From Gemmatimonadota bacterium (GTDB taxonomy: Bacteria; Gemmatimonadota; Gemmatimonadetes; Longimicrobiales; Gaopeijiaceae): DNA of 16,080 nt. Each line of letters starts with the position of its first letter. The stretch's first letter is position 1. The notes below the pieces were generated by a model that saw only the letters and a list, made by a program, of their open reading frames with translations, made no database searches and was not told the origin of the DNA. The stretch spans positions 1 to 16,080 of the forward strand of contig WGEM01000062.1 of the NCBI GenBank assembly GCA_015492755.1. Reading direction: 5' to 3'. Shown one piece after another: positions 14,122 to 16,080 of this stretch. The position numbers and the translations under genes are program-made.

Positions 14122-15168
14122 GTGGACATAGACCTCACCGGACTGGTTCTCCCCGAAAGGGTAGAGGCGTCGGAGGTTTCGGAGGACGGTCGCTCGGCCC
14201 ACTTCGTCATCGAGCCGCTGGAGCGCGGCTTCGGGCACACGCTGGGCAACTCGGTGCGCCGGGTGCTGCTCTCGTCGCTCCGTGGCGCGGCCGTGTGGGG
14301 CTTCCGCATCGATGGCGTGGTGCATGAGCACCAGACCATCGCCGGGGTGGTGGAAGACGTCCACCAGGTGATCCAGAACCTCAAGGCGCTGGTCATCAAG
14401 CTCGACGACGACGTGAACGAGGCGGTGCTGGAGCTGGACGTGGAGAAGGCCGGCCCCGTCACGGCGGCGCAGATTCAGGAAGCCTCCGGTGCGACGGTGC
14501 TGGACCCCGACCACCACCTCTTCACGCTGCAGGAGGACCGGAAGCTCCACATGGAGCTGTACGTTAACAAAGGCCGGGGCTTCGTCCTCGCGGACCAGCA
14601 CGAGCTCCCGCGGGGGGCTCCCGTGGACCTGGTGCGGATTGACGCCATCTACAACCCGGTGCGCCGCGCCAACTTCGTGGTGGAAGAGACCCGCGTCGGG
14701 CAGCGTACGGACTTCGACCGCCTCACGCTCCAGATCCAGACCGACGGGTCCATCTCGCCGGAGGACGCGGTGGCGTACGCCGCCGAGCTGGTGCGCAAGC
14801 ACCTGGCGTACATGCTGTACTTCGGGGAGGGCGGCGTGCCGGAGGAGACGCGTCCCGGGGCGGTGGCGGTACCGGACCGTCTCCAGGATCTGTTCTCCCG
14901 TCCCATCGAAGACCTTGCCGAGCTCTCCGTTCGCTCGCGGAACTCCCTGCAGAAGGAAAACATCCTGACGCTGGGCGATCTGGTGCAGCGTACGGAAGAG
15001 GAGATGCTGGGCATCGAGAACTTCGGGAAGAAGTCGCTCAAGGAGATCTCGGACTTTCTCGAGGAGCACTCGCTGCGCTTCGGGATGAAGCTCGAGGAGG
15101 GAGAGGACGGGCGCCTCTACTTCGTGGAGGAGGAGAGCGCCGGCACCGCTCCGGCGGGAGAGGAGTGA
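14122..15168 (+). CDS. rpoA: DNA-directed RNA polymerase subunit alpha
   Basis: Its dimer seeds RNA polymerase assembly, and its C-terminal domain contacts UP elements and activators. The 348-residue product starts at GTG with AGGAGG 4 bases upstream. The N-terminal domain has FVIEPLERGFGHTLGNSVRR and VLLSSLRGAAVWGFRIDGV, later GRGFVLADQH and the IYNPVRRANFVVEETRVGQR segment. The C-terminal domain covers about residues 258-325 with R271 and N274 at the positions of the E. coli DNA-contact residues R265 and N268, then GDLVQRTEEEMLGIENFGKK. The tail after GMKLE is acidic and longer than in E. coli (329 residues). Confidence 0.98.
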   Translation: MDIDLTGLVLPERVEASEVSEDGRSAHFVIEPLERGFGHTLGNSVRRVLLSSLRGAAVWGFRIDGVVHEHQTIAGVVEDVHQVIQNLKALVIKLDDDVNEAVLELDVEKAGPVTAAQIQEASGATVLDPDHHLFTLQEDRKLHMELYVNKGRGFVLADQHELPRGAPVDLVRIDAIYNPVRRANFVVEETRVGQRTDFDRLTLQIQTDGSISPEDAVAYAAELVRKHLAYMLYFGEGGVPEETRPGAVAVPDRLQDLFSRPIEDLAELSVRSRNSLQKENILTLGDLVQRTEEEMLGIENFGKKSLKEISDFLEEHSLRFGMKLEEGEDGRLYFVEEESAGTAPAGEE

Positions 15169-15174
15169 GGAATC

Positions 15175-15528
15175 GTGCGTCACCGTAAGAAAGGCAGGAA
15201 GCTGTCCCGGACCGCCAGCCACAAGAAGGCGACGATGCGGAACCTGGCGACGGCGCTGTTCCGCCACGAGCGGATCGAGACCACCACCGCCAAGGCGAAG
15301 GAGCTCCGGCCCTACGCCGAGCGGCTCATCACGCTGGCCCGTCGTGGAGACGTCCATGCACGGCGCCTTGCGGCGACGAGGATCCAGGACCGGGAGGTTC
15401 TGGGGAAGCTCTTCGACGACATCGCCCCCCGGTTCGCTGAACGTCCCGGTGGCTACACCCGCATCCTCAAGCTGGGCAACCGGAAGGGCGATGCGGCGGA
15501 GATGTCGCTCATCGAGCTCGTGGATTAG
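15175..15528 (+). CDS. rplQ: 50S ribosomal protein L17 (bL17)
   Basis: Large-subunit protein near the tunnel exit, specific to bacteria. The 117-residue product starts at GTG 6 bases after rpoA, with GAGGAGTGAGGA overlapping the rpoA stop as ribosome-binding site. It opens with [20 protein letters not shown], then [20 protein letters not shown] and [15 protein letters not shown], and ends near [20 protein letters not shown] and LIELVD, all typical. It is the last ribosomal gene of the cluster. Confidence 0.97.
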   Translation: MRHRKKGRKLSRTASHKKATMRNLATALFRHERIETTTAKAKELRPYAERLITLARRGDVHARRLAATRIQDREVLGKLFDDIAPRFAERPGGYTRILKLGNRKGDAAEMSLIELVD

Positions 15529-15583
15529 TTTGAGGCGCCCCACCCGCCGAGACATCACCTTCACGCGAGAGGACGAGCGAGAC

Positions 15584-16080
15584 ATGGCCCAGAACGCTTC
15601 TCGACGCGGCGCGACCGATCTGAGCGTTCCCCTGATGATCGTGGCATTCCTGGTCATGGGGGGCTTCCTGTACTGGCTCTATGCCCAGGCGCAGGCGGAG
15701 AGAGCGGCCCAGGCGGTCGTGGAGGAGGAGCCGGCGGACCCCGCAGGGAACATCGAAGGCACCGTGACCATCACGCCCGACGACATCCAGATGGATGCGT
15801 CGCCGTACGAGGGTCAGCTCGTGCGCCTCGTGGACGTGCCGATTGCCAGCAAGCTGGGGACGCAGGGCTTCTGGATGGAGACCCCCAACGGGAACCCCTT
15901 CCTGGTGGCCTTCTCCGACTCGCTGATGGCGCAGGGTGTGACGGTGGAAATGGGCCAGACCGCCACGGTGGTAGGGACCATCCGCGCCATGGCGGACTCC
16001 ATCGCCAACGCCTGGCTGGAGGCGGGTACCATCAACGACGGCGAACTCTTGGCCGCCCAGTTCGCCACCCACTACCTGGA
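15584..16080 (+). CDS. Uncharacterised membrane-anchored protein, 3' end cut
   Basis: An open frame of 165 complete codons runs off the right edge, so the C-terminus is unseen. Residues 1-13 are polar and basic (MAQNASRRGATDL). Residues 14-34 form one hydrophobic helix (SVPLMIVAFLVMGGFLYWLY) with no lipobox. An Ala/Glu-rich linker follows to about residue 55. Residues 57-135 alternate short hydrophobic strands (GTVTITPDDI, GQLVRLVDVPI, GFWMETPNGNPFLVAF, GQTATVVGTIRAM), which resembles an OB-like beta-barrel. The likely topology places this domain outside the cytoplasm. A purine-rich GAGAGGA lies upstream of the ATG. It follows rplQ by 55 bases with no clear terminator, so cotranscription is possible. 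I do not recognise a named family. Confidence 0.7.
   Translation, partial: MAQNASRRGATDLSVPLMIVAFLVMGGFLYWLYAQAQAERAAQAVVEEEPADPAGNIEGTVTITPDDIQMDASPYEGQLVRLVDVPIASKLGTQGFWMETPNGNPFLVAFSDSLMAQGVTVEMGQTATVVGTIRAMADSIANAWLEAGTINDGELLAAQFATHYL

Noticed and set aside
15529-15583. A terminator after rplQ
   Set aside because: Only a 4-pair GGCG/CGCC stem with a 7-base loop can be drawn and no T-run follows.
12832-15657. A 941-codon open frame on the minus strand across rpsK-rpsD-rpoA-rplQ
   Set aside because: It is a mirror of GC-rich coding sequence on the other strand. Its translation is rich in Arg, His, Leu and Val without any domain, and every stretch is covered by an identified essential gene on the plus strand.
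1-16080. Mobile elements, CRISPR arrays, tRNA or rRNA genes, frameshifted genes
   Set aside because: I looked for transposase-like frames, regularly spaced repeats, cloverleaf sequences and broken ribosomal genes and saw none; all thirty cluster genes are intact.

Overview
The window is a complete, gap-free S10-spc-alpha ribosomal protein supercluster from a GC-rich bacterium. Thirty essential genes, all on the + strand, are followed by the start of one uncharacterised membrane-anchored protein that runs off the right edge. No mobile element, CRISPR array, tRNA, rRNA, phage gene or defence gene is visible. Gene content is bacterial (bL17, bL36, RpoA, SecY, a type I methionine aminopeptidase). 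The GC content, the GTG starts, the zinc form of S14, the acidic tail on L4 and the long S17 fit a Gemmatimonadota-like lineage, but this placement is an inference from remembered sequence style and not a search.

Layout. 1-89: the structured end of a leader whose upstream part lies outside the window (the str operon or tuf would be expected there). 90-5308: S10 block, rpsJ-rplC-rplD-rplW-rplB-rpsS-rplV-rpsC-rplP-rpmC-rpsQ. 5309-5348: an AT-rich spacer with an imperfect dyad at the S10/spc boundary. 5349-12304: spc block, rplN-rplX-rplE-rpsN(Zn)-rpsH-rplF-rplR-rpsE-rpmD-rplO-secY-adk-map. 12301-12329: a good sigma70-type promoter whose -35 element overlaps the map stop codon. 12367-15528: alpha block, rpmJ-rpsM-rpsK-rpsD-rpoA-rplQ. 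infA, often found between map and rpmJ, is absent. 15584 to the edge: a protein with one N-terminal transmembrane helix.

The genes make most of the protein core of both ribosomal subunits, the translocon channel (SecY), the enzyme that trims initiator Met (Map), adenylate kinase (Adk) and the RNA polymerase alpha subunit. Production of ribosomes, membrane insertion and transcription machinery is therefore tied to the same transcripts. Many junctions overlap by 1, 4 or 8 bases, which suggests translational coupling. The larger gaps (rpsJ-rplC, rplX-rplE, rpsM-rpsK, rpsD-rpoA) contain predicted hairpins and are the best places to look for autoregulation or RNA processing.

This is mostly an ordinary housekeeping region, and no new multi-gene system is evident. 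The points most worth a second look are the promoter at the map/rpmJ junction, the two tandem hairpins between rpsM and rpsK, the hairpin at the rplX-rplE junction (where the E. coli S8 operator lies), the acidic L4 tail and S17 extension, the His-to-Leu change in the L2 signature motif, the missing infA, and the membrane protein after rplQ.
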